Assembly (NCBI RefSeq): GCF_000010525.1
Contig: NC_009937.1
Location: 1,679,501 to 1,743,500, forward strand
Reading direction: 5' to 3'
DNA: 64,000 bases
From: Azorhizobium caulinodans ORS 571
GTDB lineage: Bacteria; Pseudomonadota; Alphaproteobacteria; Rhizobiales; Xanthobacteraceae
How positions within the stretch are numbered: the stretch's first letter is position 1; each line of letters begins with the position of its first letter. The translations under genes were made by a program, and so were the position numbers. Below, in pieces: positions 15,036 to 23,084 of the stretch. The notes under the pieces are model-generated. The model had not been told where the DNA came from. It did not search any database and saw nothing but the letters and a program-made list of their open reading frames with translations.

Positions 15036-17999
15036 TCAGCCACGCAGCCGTTCCCCCTTGGGATCCACGAACGCGGGATCGCAGATTTCCACTTCGATGT
15101 CCTCGCCGCGCACCGGGTCACAGGCCCGCACCCGCTCGCCCCAGCGGTCCGGTCCTCGGGCGATGAGGCCGAGGCCGATCCAGTGATCGAGCGTGGGCGA
15201 GAAGGCGGCGGAGGTCATGTAACCCTGATCGTTCTCCATCTTCGCCTCGGCGCCGACGGGAAGGAAATGGGCGCCGGCCCGCAGCCTTTTGGTGCGGTCC
15301 ACCGGCTTGAAGCCGGCGAGCGTCGGCCGGTTGGGGTCCACCATGCCGGGACGGCCGGCCATGACGCGGCCGATATAGTCCTTCTTGGTGGAGGCCATGC
15401 GCCCGAGGCCGAGGTCGCGGGCGGTGGTCTGGCCGTTCAGCTCGCTGCCGGAGACATGCCCCTTCTCGATGCGCATCACCGCCAGCGCCTCGGTGCCATA
15501 AGGCGTGATGCCGAAGGGCTCACCCGCCGACATGAGGGCGCGGGTGAGTTCCTCGCCATGGCTCGCGGAGACGGCGATCTCATAGCCGAGCTCGCCGGCG
15601 AAGGAGAGGCGGAAGATGCGTGCCTTGACGCCCCCCATGACGCTCGCCTGGAGCACGCCCATATAAGGCAGCGCCTCGCCGGAGACGTCCACATTGGCGT
15701 CGACCACCTTGGCCAGCACCTCGCGGGATTTCGGCCCGGAGATGGAGATCTGCGCCCACTGTTCGCTCACCGAGGCGAGCTGCACGTCCAGCTCCGGCCA
15801 CAGCACCTGGAGGCAGAATTCCAGATGCTGGAACACCTTGGCCGCATTGGCCGTGGTGGTGGTCATGATGAAGTGGTCGGGCTCGAGGCGCGCGGTGGTG
15901 CCGTCATCCATCACGATGCCGTCCTCGCGCAGCATGACGCCATAGCGCGCCTTGCCCACTGAGAGTGACGAGAAGGTGTTGATGTAGACACGGTCGAGGA
16001 AGACCGCCGCGTCCGGCCCCTGCACGTCGATCTTGCCGAAGGTCGAGACATCGATGAGGCCGACGGAGGAGCGGGTGGCCTTCACTTCGCGGACCACGCT
16101 TTCCAGCCATTCCTTCTCCCCGGACTTGGGGAAATACTGGGCGCGCAGCCACTGGCCGGCCTCGACGAAGACGGCGCCGTGCCGTGCCGCCCACTGGTGG
16201 GTGGGCGTGGGGCGGGTGGGGCGGAAGTCCTTGCCGCGATGGTGTCCGGCGATGGCGCCCAGCGCCACCGGGCTGTAAGGCGGACGGAACAGCGTGGTGC
16301 CGGTCTCGCCGATGCCCTGTCCGGTCAGCTCGGCCATGATGGCAAGGCCGGTGACATTGGAGTTCTTGCCCTGGTCGGTGGCCATGCCGAGCGTCGTATA
16401 GCGCTTCAGCAGTTCCACCGAGCGGTAGCCTTCCCGATGGGCGATCCCCACGTCCTTGGCGCTCACGTCGTTCTGGAAATCGACGAAGGAGAGGCCGCGT
16501 GCGCCTTTCACCTGCCAGAAGGCGGAGATGCCGGACGGCTGGTCGTCGGTCTTCGGCACGGCAATGGCCTTGGCGGCAAAGCCCGCCTCGGTCGCCGCAG
16601 CGGCGCCCCGCTCGGCGCCGTCACGCAGCACGGCGTCGAGGGTGAAGCGCCCGCCGGCCGCGCCGGCGACGGCAAGGCCGGGAGGCGGGGTGGCCGGCAC
16701 GAAGGCGGCGAGATCCGCATCATAGGTGGGCCGGCTGCCGAAATGGCTGGTGAGGTGCAGGTTCGGCGTGGTGCCGCCGGAAATGGCCAGCACCTGCGTC
16801 GCGATCGTCTCCTCCCGCCCGCCGGAGCGGACGATGACGGAGGAGAGCACCTTGCCGGTGGTGGCCACCACCTCGCCGCCGAGGATGACCTGCGCGCCGA
16901 ATGCCTTGGCGCGGCTCACGAGGGCCTGATCCACGGCGCCGCGCACATCAACCACGGCGGTGAGCGGCACGCCCGCTTCCGCCGCATCGAGCGCGGCGAG
17001 CCAGGCATAATCGTTGTTGGCGAACAGCACGGCGTTCGAGCCCGGCGCCACGCCATAGCGCACCGCATAGGTGCGCAGGGCCTGTGCCGACATCACGCCC
17101 GGCCGGTCGTTGCCGCCGAAGACGATGGGCCGGTCGAAGGCGCCGGCGGCGAGCACCGCCCGCTTGGCCGTGATCTTCCAGTAGCGCTGGCGCGGCAGGA
17201 AGGGCTCGGGCGCCGGGCGATGGTCCGACACGCGCTCCAGCGCACCATAGATGCCGCTGTCATAGACGCCAAAGACCGTGGTGCGGGTGAGGATGCGCAC
17301 GTTCGGCAGGCTGGCAAGTTCCGCCTCCGCCTTGGCGGCGAAGCTGGCCGAGGGCGCATCGTCGATGAGCGTCTTCTCGCTGAGCAGCCGCCCACCGAGG
17401 GCGAAGTCCTCGTCCGCAATGATGACGCGGGCTCCGGAGCGGGCGGCGCTGAGCGCCGCGGCGAGGCCCGCCGCACCGCCGCCGATCACCAGCACGTCGC
17501 AGAAGGCGTGGGTCTTCTCATAGCTGTCCGGGTCTTCGCCTTCCGCCGCCCGGCCAAGGCCCGCGGCGCGGCGGATCACCGGCTCGTAGAGCTTCTCCCA
17601 GAAGGCCGCCGGCCACATGAAGGTCTTGTAGTAGAAGCCGGCGCCGAGGATGGGCGAGAGCAGGCCGTTGACCGACAGCAGGTCGAAATCGAGCGAGGGC
17701 CAGCGGTTCTGGCTCTGCGCCACAAGGCCGTCGAACAGCTCCACCGTGGTGGCGCGGGTGTTCGGCTCGCGCCGCGCGCCGGTGCGCAGTTCCACGAGGG
17801 CATTCGGCTCTTCCGAGCCCGCCGAGAAGATGCCGCGCGGGCGGTGATATTTGAACGAGCGGCCGACGAGCCGCACGTCGTTGGCCAGCAGCGCCGAGGC
17901 CAGCGTATCGCCGACGAAGCCGAGGTAGGTCTTGCCGTCAAAGGAGAAAGAGAGGGGGCGCGAACGGTCGATCCGCCCGCCGGTGGCAAGGCGGCTCAT
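15036..17999 (-). CDS. mgdC: N-methylglutamate dehydrogenase subunit C (sarcosine oxidase alpha-like)
   Basis: 987 residues. In order: an N-terminal 2Fe-2S-ferredoxin-like domain without the cluster cysteines (FSFDGKTYLGFVGDTLASAL), a Rossmann nucleotide-binding domain starting at about residue 170 (VLVIGGGAAGLAAALSAARS), a second dinucleotide-binding part (VLFANNDYAWLAALDAAEAG), and a C-terminal GcvT/aminomethyltransferase domain from about residue 600 that binds THF (SSVGLIDVSTFGKIDVQGPD, FAGELGYEIAVS). It takes the methyl-derived C1 unit onto THF. The start overlaps mgdB by four bases (ATGA). Sarcosine oxidase alpha is the alternative name; context favours MgdC. Confidence 0.87.
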   Translation of the reverse strand: MSRLATGGRIDRSRPLSFSFDGKTYLGFVGDTLASALLANDVRLVGRSFKYHRPRGIFSAGSEEPNALVELRTGARREPNTRATTVELFDGLVAQSQNRWPSLDFDLLSVNGLLSPILGAGFYYKTFMWPAAFWEKLYEPVIRRAAGLGRAAEGEDPDSYEKTHAFCDVLVIGGGAAGLAAALSAARSGARVIIADEDFALGGRLLSEKTLIDDAPSASFAAKAEAELASLPNVRILTRTTVFGVYDSGIYGALERVSDHRPAPEPFLPRQRYWKITAKRAVLAAGAFDRPIVFGGNDRPGVMSAQALRTYAVRYGVAPGSNAVLFANNDYAWLAALDAAEAGVPLTAVVDVRGAVDQALVSRAKAFGAQVILGGEVVATTGKVLSSVIVRSGGREETIATQVLAISGGTTPNLHLTSHFGSRPTYDADLAAFVPATPPPGLAVAGAAGGRFTLDAVLRDGAERGAAAATEAGFAAKAIAVPKTDDQPSGISAFWQVKGARGLSFVDFQNDVSAKDVGIAHREGYRSVELLKRYTTLGMATDQGKNSNVTGLAIMAELTGQGIGETGTTLFRPPYSPVALGAIAGHHRGKDFRPTRPTPTHQWAARHGAVFVEAGQWLRAQYFPKSGEKEWLESVVREVKATRSSVGLIDVSTFGKIDVQGPDAAVFLDRVYINTFSSLSVGKARYGVMLREDGIVMDDGTTARLEPDHFIMTTTTANAAKVFQHLEFCLQVLWPELDVQLASVSEQWAQISISGPKSREVLAKVVDANVDVSGEALPYMGVLQASVMGGVKARIFRLSFAGELGYEIAVSASHGEELTRALMSAGEPFGITPYGTEALAVMRIEKGHVSGSELNGQTTARDLGLGRMASTKKDYIGRVMAGRPGMVDPNRPTLAGFKPVDRTKRLRAGAHFLPVGAEAKMENDQGYMTSAAFSPTLDHWIGLGLIARGPDRWGERVRACDPVRGEDIEVEICDPAFVDPKGERLRG

Positions 18000-18262
18000 G
18001 GCGTCACCTCGCGGGCGAGCGTTGCGCCGGCGATGGCGTGGGTGCGCGTGTCGCGCTCCACCACCACCCAGGAGCGGCAGCCGGAGCCGTGGTACCACAG
18101 CTCCTTGTGGGCGCCGGCGGGGTTGTCGCGCAGATAGACATATTCATAGAACGCCTGCTCGGCGTCCGGCGCGGCGGGATCGGGGCGCTTCACGGTGGCG
18201 TCGCCCAGATAGGCGAACTCGTGGGCATCGCGGAGCCCGCAGTAAGGGCAGGGAATGCGCAT
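17996..18262 (-). CDS. mgdB: N-methylglutamate dehydrogenase subunit B (sarcosine oxidase delta-like)
   Basis: 88 residues, the usual SoxD length. It starts MRIPCPYCGLRDAHEF with the paired Cys of the zinc site, and the later HGSGCRSWVVVERD supplies further ligands including the third Cys. The central YEYVYLRDNPAG and KELWYH are family hallmarks. It is a small zinc-binding subunit of the heterotetramer, 13 bases after mgdA and overlapping mgdC by four bases. Confidence 0.88.
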   Translation of the reverse strand: MRIPCPYCGLRDAHEFAYLGDATVKRPDPAAPDAEQAFYEYVYLRDNPAGAHKELWYHGSGCRSWVVVERDTRTHAIAGATLAREVTP

Positions 18263-18275
18263 GACGGGGAGACCT

Positions 18276-19526
18276 TCAGTGCAGGTTCGGCTGCGCGCCG
18301 ACGCCCTTTTCGTCGATGATGTGTCCGGTGCGGAAGCGGTCGAGCCGCATGGCGGCGTTGAGCGCGTGGGGCGCGTCCTTGGCCAGCGTCCAGGCGAAGC
18401 ACCAGCCGGAGGCGGGCGTTGCCTTGAAGCCGCCGTAGCACCAGCCGGTGTTGAGATAGAGGCCGGGGATGGGCGTCAGATCGATGATCGGCGTGCCGTC
18501 CATGGACATGTCCATGACGCCGCCCCAGGAGCGCAGCATCCGCACGCGGCCGAGGCGCGGGATGAGCGCCATGGCGCTCTCCGCCACATCCTCCACCACC
18601 GGCAGGTTGCCGCGCTGGGCATAGGAATTGTAGCCGTCGATGTCGCCGCCGAAGACGAGGCCGCCCTTGTCGGACTGGCTCACGTAGAAATGCCCGGCGC
18701 CGAAAGTGATCACGCCGTCGATAAGCGGCTTCAGGCCTTCCGAGACGAAGGCCTGGAGCACGTGGCTCTCGATGGGCAGGCGCATGTCGAGCTTCGAGGT
18801 GAGCCGCGAGGTGGAGCCGGCGACCGCAAGGCCCACCTTCTTCGCCCGGATCGGCCCGCGCGTGGTCTCCACCCCCACCACCGCGCCATTCTCGCGGATG
18901 AAGCCGGTGACCTCGCAATTCTGCACGATGTCCACGCCGAGCCGGTCCGCCCCGCGGGCATAGCCCCACACCACCGCGTCATGGCGGGCCGTGCCGCCGC
19001 GCCGCTGGAGCAGGCCGCCCTTGATGGGGAAGCGCGCATTCTCGAAATCGAGGAAGGGATACATGGCGCGCACGCCATCCTGATCCAGCAGTTCGGCATC
19101 CGCGCCATTGAGCCGCATGGCGTTGCCGCGCCGCGCATAGGCGTCGCGCTGGGCGTCCGTGTGGCACAGGTTCAGCACGCCGCGCTGGCTGACCATGGCA
19201 TTGTAGTTGAGGTCCTGTTCCAGGCCCTCCCACAGCTTCATGGACCATTCGTAGAAGGGCTCGTTGCCCGGCAGCAGATAGTTCGAGCGGATGATGGTGG
19301 TGTTGCGCCCGGCATTGCCGGAACCGATCCAGCCCTTTTCGATCACCGCCACGTTGCGGATGCCATGCTCTTTCGCAAGGTAATAAGCGGTGGCGAGGCC
19401 GTGGCCGCCGCCGCCCACCACGATCACGTCATAGGCGGGCTTGGGCGCGGCATCGCGCCAGGCGGGCTTCCAGCCCTTCTGCCCGGTGAGGGCATTGGCC
19501 AAGAGGCTGAAGACGGAATAGCGCAT
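18276..19526 (-). CDS. mgdA: N-methylglutamate dehydrogenase subunit A (sarcosine oxidase beta-like)
   Basis: 416 residues. The N-terminal FAD-binding fold is YDVIVVGGGGHGLATAYYLA (residues 34-53), followed by VAVIEKGWIGSGNAGRNTTI with the conserved GNxxRNTT region that surrounds the covalently bound flavin. The C-terminal DAO-type motif is YLNTGWCYGGFKATPASGW. This is the flavoprotein that oxidises N-methylglutamate (or sarcosine). First gene of mgdABCD; SoxB, SoxD, SoxA, SoxG order is identical in true sarcosine oxidase and in NMG dehydrogenase. The promoter lies in the 128 bases shared with the divergent GlxA-type regulator. Confidence 0.85.
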   Translation of the reverse strand: MRYSVFSLLANALTGQKGWKPAWRDAAPKPAYDVIVVGGGGHGLATAYYLAKEHGIRNVAVIEKGWIGSGNAGRNTTIIRSNYLLPGNEPFYEWSMKLWEGLEQDLNYNAMVSQRGVLNLCHTDAQRDAYARRGNAMRLNGADAELLDQDGVRAMYPFLDFENARFPIKGGLLQRRGGTARHDAVVWGYARGADRLGVDIVQNCEVTGFIRENGAVVGVETTRGPIRAKKVGLAVAGSTSRLTSKLDMRLPIESHVLQAFVSEGLKPLIDGVITFGAGHFYVSQSDKGGLVFGGDIDGYNSYAQRGNLPVVEDVAESAMALIPRLGRVRMLRSWGGVMDMSMDGTPIIDLTPIPGLYLNTGWCYGGFKATPASGWCFAWTLAKDAPHALNAAMRLDRFRTGHIIDEKGVGAQPNLH

Positions 19527-19603
19527 CGTCGTTCCTGAGAAGGGCCCCGCATCGGGGCGCGGCTGGACTATGGATCGCCCATCCCGCCTCTGGCATCATG
19601 CCC

Positions 19604-19650
19604 AAAAGCGACGCTTTGTTGACGAAAAGCGACGTCGCGCACGAAAGGAC
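19604..19650. promoter_or_regulatory. Candidate AraC-type operator: direct repeats 21 bases apart
   Basis: AAAAGCGACG occurs at 19604-19613 and again at 19625-19634, a spacing of exactly two helical turns; a looser copy (ACGAAAGGACG) follows at 19641. It lies between mgdA and the regulator gene, just upstream of the preferred GTG start. Tandem half-sites of this spacing suit the two HTH motifs of AraC-family proteins. Confidence 0.45.
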
Positions 19651-19654
19651 GATC

Positions 19655-20602
19655 GTGACACCCAGCGGCTCGCGCACCTTCGGCTTCCTGCTGCTGCCGG
19701 ATTTCGCGCTCCTCACCTATGCCAGCGCCATCGAGCCCTTGCGGGCGGCCAACGCCCTTTCGGGGCAGGATCTCTATCGCTGGCGGCACATTTCGGTGGA
19801 TGGGCAGCCGGTGAAGGCCTCCAACGGCGTCGCCATCGCGGTCGATGAGCGGGTGGGGGAGACTCTCGCGCTCGACGCTCTGGTGGCGGTGGCGGGCGGC
19901 AATCCGGCGCGCTTCCGCCACAAGGCCACCTTCACCTTCCTGCGCCGGCTCGCCCACCGGGGCGTCATGCTGGCGGGCATCTCGGGTGGGCCTTATGCGC
20001 TCGCCCGCGCCGGCGTGCTGGCGGGCCACCGCTGCACACTCCACTGGGAGCACATCCCGGCCTTCACGGAGGAGTTTCCGGACTTGGACGTGAAGCGCAC
20101 GCTCTATGAGATCGACCGCGACCGCGTGACCTGCGCGGGCGGCATCGCCACGCTCGACATGATGGCGGATCTCATCGCCCGCGATCACGGGCCGGGGCTC
20201 GCCAACGCGGTGTCCGAATGGTTCCTGCGCACGCAGGCCCGCCCCGCCTCCGGCGCGCAGCGCATGGCGCCCCGCGAACGTTTCGGCATCGGCAATGCCA
20301 AGGTGCTGAGCGTTCTGGCGGAAATGGAGGCGCGGCTGGAGGAGCCGGCCACGCGGCAGGAACTGGCGGCGCTGGCGGGCATCTCCCTCCGCCAGCTGGA
20401 GCGGCTGTTCGCCGACCATCTGGGCGAGACGCTGGGTGCCCATTATCTGCGCGTGCGGCTCGATCGCGCCCGCTCCCTGCTGAAGCAGACGGCCTTGCCG
20501 GTGGCCGAGGTGGCCATGGCGTGCGGCTTTGTCTCCACCAGCCATTTTTCGCGCGCCTACAAGGCCCGCTTCGGCGCCTCGCCCAAGGGCGAGCGGGTAT
20601 AA
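19655..20602 (+). CDS. GlxA-family transcriptional regulator (DJ-1/PfpI domain plus AraC HTH)
   Basis: 315 residues from GTG at 19655, preferred because AAAGGA lies five bases upstream and family homology begins just after it; an ATG at 19598 is also in frame. The N-terminal DJ-1/PfpI-like domain spans about residues 5-180 (FGFLLLPDFALLTYASAIEP, LAGISGGPYALARAG). The C-terminal AraC domain has two helix-turn-helix units at about 225-315 (TRQELAALAGISLRQLERLF and PVAEVAMACGFVSTSHFSRA). Relatives control glycine-betaine, carnitine and sarcosine genes. Divergent from mgdABCD, it is the likely activator of that operon. The inducer is inferred, not seen. Confidence 0.88.
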   Translation: MTPSGSRTFGFLLLPDFALLTYASAIEPLRAANALSGQDLYRWRHISVDGQPVKASNGVAIAVDERVGETLALDALVAVAGGNPARFRHKATFTFLRRLAHRGVMLAGISGGPYALARAGVLAGHRCTLHWEHIPAFTEEFPDLDVKRTLYEIDRDRVTCAGGIATLDMMADLIARDHGPGLANAVSEWFLRTQARPASGAQRMAPRERFGIGNAKVLSVLAEMEARLEEPATRQELAALAGISLRQLERLFADHLGETLGAHYLRVRLDRARSLLKQTALPVAEVAMACGFVSTSHFSRAYKARFGASPKGERV

Positions 20603-20609
20603 AAAGTCT

Positions 20610-20855
20610 TTATTTCTCAATTGGTTCGATTTTGTAAGGCAAATCCAATTCCGGAAAATTGTTAATTAATTTCATTAATACGTTATATATATAATTTTTC
20701 ATATCTATATTGTATTCTGATCTAAATTCGGGCGGCTCTAGATCGAATATGCATTCTATAATTATTATGTTATTATTTTCGCCATACTTAACGTCTTTGA
20801 TGTTGGTTGAGCCTTTTTTGAGCGCGGCTCTGAGTTCATCTATTGCTTTGGGCAC
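20610..20855 (-). CDS. Small AT-rich orphan gene
   Basis: 81 residues from GTG at 20855; AAGGAG stands six bases upstream, which is better than the longer ATG version at 20924. The composition is acidic and Asn/Ile-rich (GENNNIIIIECIFDLEPPEF, KNYIYNVLMKLINNFPELDL), quite unlike neighbouring proteins, and its DNA is strikingly AT-rich (20605-20800). I do not recognise a family. Convergent with the GlxA-type gene with only seven bases between stops. The good ribosome site and full-length open frame in AT-rich DNA, where chance stops are common, support a real gene, probably acquired by transfer. Confidence 0.5.
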   Translation of the reverse strand: MPKAIDELRAALKKGSTNIKDVKYGENNNIIIIECIFDLEPPEFRSEYNIDMKNYIYNVLMKLINNFPELDLPYKIEPIEK

Positions 20856-21135
20856 ACTAGGCTCCTTGCCGCGAAGGGATTCAGCACTTGGGCTCAAATT
20901 ATCATAAGACGATAACGATAACATTAGAGGTCAGGGCATTTCACTGCTGATCTGCGAATGTCGCAATGTGCAATGTGGTGTTGCGCGCCCGGTTATTTCT
21001 CGTTCCCTCCGCTTGGCAGCCCTTTGGTCCGGCGTTAGCGTTCCATTGTGGGTGTTGTCGTTTCCATGCTGCAGCCCATGCAATAAAGCAACCGACCGCA
21101 CGCGAGACTTGACTCGGCTGGATTAGGCTGGGGCG

Positions 21136-21149
21136 TGTCGCAAGCGACA
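21136..21149. promoter_or_regulatory. Palindrome upstream of the cupin gene
   Basis: Perfect inverted repeat TGTCGC-AA-GCGACA, 26 bases before the cupin start. Possible operator; no regulator is assigned. Confidence 0.3.
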
Positions 21150-21174
21150 AGCGGCGGACACTAGGGAGAGGGAC

Positions 21175-21582
21175 ATGCTCAGCAGACGAGGGTTTGTATC
21201 CTGCGCGATCTGCGCAGCGGTGGGGATGGTGGCGTCTGGCGCCGATGCGGTGGCGCAGACGCCGGGCGTGGTGCGCACCGTCCTGCAGAAGACGGAATTT
21301 CCCGGTGACAAATATGTCTGCATCCTGATGACGGCGGAGTTCGACGCTGGCCTGAAGGTGGCGCGCCACACCCATCCCGGCGTGGAATCGACCGTTCTGG
21401 TCGCCGGCGGCGGCACGCTCTCGGTGAAGGGGCAGCCCGACCGCGTCATGGCCGCCGGCGACGGCTTCCAGATCCCGCCCGAGGTGCCCCATGCCTTCCA
21501 GGTGGGCAGCGAGAAGGTGCGCCTCGCCATCACCTATATCGTCGAGAAGGACAAGCCGCTGTCCTCGCCGGCGCCGGAATAG
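21175..21582 (+). CDS. Secreted cupin-domain protein
   Basis: 135 residues. GGGAGAGGGAC lies just before the ATG. A signal peptide (MLSRRGFVSCAICAAVGMVASGADAVAQ, cleavage near residue 28) has a twin Arg, so Tat export is possible. The cupin motif 1 is VARHTHPGVESTVLVAGGG (metal His pair and Glu) and motif 2 is GDGFQIPPEVPHAFQVG (third His). A small periplasmic metal-binding beta barrel of unknown ligand. It sits between the two halves of the methylamine island, but nothing shows that it belongs to the pathway. Confidence 0.82.
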   Translation: MLSRRGFVSCAICAAVGMVASGADAVAQTPGVVRTVLQKTEFPGDKYVCILMTAEFDAGLKVARHTHPGVESTVLVAGGGTLSVKGQPDRVMAAGDGFQIPPEVPHAFQVGSEKVRLAITYIVEKDKPLSSPAPE

Positions 21583-21592
21583 CCAAAACAAA

Positions 21593-21620
21593 AGCCCCCG
21601 GCATGGGCATGCCGGGGGCT
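21593..21620. terminator. Strong bidirectional terminator (cupin / gmaS)
   Basis: 12-bp perfect stem AGCCCCCGGCAT / ATGCCGGGGGCT with a four-base loop, between convergent genes and preceded by an A-rich stretch. Confidence 0.85.
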
Positions 21621-21643
21621 CGTCTGGTTGGCGATATTCGCCC

Positions 21644-22996
21644 TCAGATGTCCAGCGTGTGCTCGCGTTCCCACTGGGTGAGGTGGCGGGAATAGGCGTT
21701 CCATTCCTCGGTCTTCAGCTTCAGATAGCCGTCCACCAGTGCGGTGCCGAGGGAGTCCTTCAGCACCTTGGACTTTTCGAGCGCGCGCAGGGCGTCCAGC
21801 AAGTTCAGCGGCAGGCGCTTGGCGCCGCGCACTTTGTGGCCTTCCGTGTACATGTTGATGTCGAGCCGCTTGCCCGGATCGCGCTCGTTCTCGATGCCGT
21901 CGAGGCCCGAGGCCAGCACGCCCGCCTGCAACAGGTAGGGGTTCGCCGCGCCATCCGCGAGGCGGAATTCGAAGCGGCCCGCGTCCGGAATGCGGATCAT
22001 ATGGGTGCGGTTGTTGCCCGTGTAGGTCACCGTGTTCGGCGCCCAGGTGGCGCCGGAAATGGTGCGCGGGGCATTGATGCGCTTGTAGGAATTCACCGTC
22101 GGATTGGTGAGGGCGCAGAGCGCATCCGCATTGTGGATGAGGCCGCCGATGAAGTGATAGCCGAGCTGCGAGACGCCCAGTTCCCCCTTCGGATCGGAGA
22201 AGGCGTTGCCGCCCTTCTTCCACAGCGACACATGCACGTGGCAGCCCGAGCCGGTGAGGTTGATGAAGGGCTTCGGCATGAAGGTGGCACGCAGGCCGTG
22301 CTTCTCGGCGATGCTTTTCACCATATATTTGAAGAAGACGTGCCGGTCCGCCGTGATGAGGGCGTTGTCATAATTCCAGTTCATCTCGAACTGGCCGTTG
22401 GCGTCCTCATGGTCGTTCTGATAGGCGCCCCAGCCGAGCTGGAGCATGCTGTCGCAGATCTCCTTGATGACGCCATACTGGCGCATCAGGGCCGACTGGT
22501 CGTAGCAGGGCTTGGCGGCGGTGTCGGAGCCGTCATGGATGGCCGAGCCATCGGCGGAGATGAGGAAATATTCGCACTCGACGCCGCTCTTCATCTCATA
22601 GCCGAGGGCCTCGGCGCGGGCGAGCTGGGCTTTCAGGACCGAACGCGGCGCCTGCTCCACGATCTTGCCGTCCATGACGAGATCGGAGGCGAGCCAGCCC
22701 ACTTCCGGGTTCCACGGCAGCTGGATGAGGGAGGACGGGTCCGGCACGGCGAAGAGATCCGGATCGGCCGGGCTCATGTCGAGCCAGGTGGCGAAGCCGG
22801 CGAAACCCGCGCCCGCCTTCTGCATCTCCTCGATGGCGCTGGCGGGCACGAGCTTGGCGCGCAGGCCACCGAACAGGTCCACGTAGGAGATGAGGAAATA
22901 CTTGATGCCGCGCTCCTGCGCGATCGTCGCAAGGCTGGCGCTGGCGGCCGAGGCGCGGCCTTCCGCGTCCTTCACCTGCTTCGGCAAACGGGCCAT
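21644..22996 (-). CDS. gmaS: Gamma-glutamylmethylamide synthetase (glutamine-synthetase-like)
   Basis: 450 residues, typical of GMAS and GlnT-type glutamine synthetases. The N-terminal beta-grasp (YFLISYVDLFGGLRAKLVPA) is followed by the catalytic domain with GVECEYFLI (metal Glu), the NYDNALITADRH segment, the Glu/His region NLTGSGCHVHVSLWK, NSYKRINAPRTISGATW and the late RIPDAGRFEFRLADGAANPY. It ligates methylamine to glutamate using ATP, the entry step of the indirect pathway. Sequence alone would read type III glutamate-ammonia ligase; its position at the end of mgsABC makes GmaS the better call. Last gene of the operon; transcription stops at the 21593 hairpin. Confidence 0.83.
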   Translation of the reverse strand: MARLPKQVKDAEGRASAASASLATIAQERGIKYFLISYVDLFGGLRAKLVPASAIEEMQKAGAGFAGFATWLDMSPADPDLFAVPDPSSLIQLPWNPEVGWLASDLVMDGKIVEQAPRSVLKAQLARAEALGYEMKSGVECEYFLISADGSAIHDGSDTAAKPCYDQSALMRQYGVIKEICDSMLQLGWGAYQNDHEDANGQFEMNWNYDNALITADRHVFFKYMVKSIAEKHGLRATFMPKPFINLTGSGCHVHVSLWKKGGNAFSDPKGELGVSQLGYHFIGGLIHNADALCALTNPTVNSYKRINAPRTISGATWAPNTVTYTGNNRTHMIRIPDAGRFEFRLADGAANPYLLQAGVLASGLDGIENERDPGKRLDINMYTEGHKVRGAKRLPLNLLDALRALEKSKVLKDSLGTALVDGYLKLKTEEWNAYSRHLTQWEREHTLDI

Positions 22997-23084
22997 GTGT
23001 GTTCCCCTGAATTTGGTTCGTCTGGGAGGCTTTATTTGAAAAGCCCGCGCCGCCCTTCAGGACGACGCGGGGTGGGGTGAGCGA

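Noticed and set aside
16179-18137. Plus-strand open frame of 652 codons opposite mgdC
   Set aside because: Antisense shadow, His/Gly/Arg-rich, no ribosome site.
14435-19526. True heterotetrameric sarcosine oxidase (soxBDAG)
   Set aside because: Gene order and sequence allow it, but the neighbouring mgsABC-gmaS set makes N-methylglutamate dehydrogenase the simpler reading.
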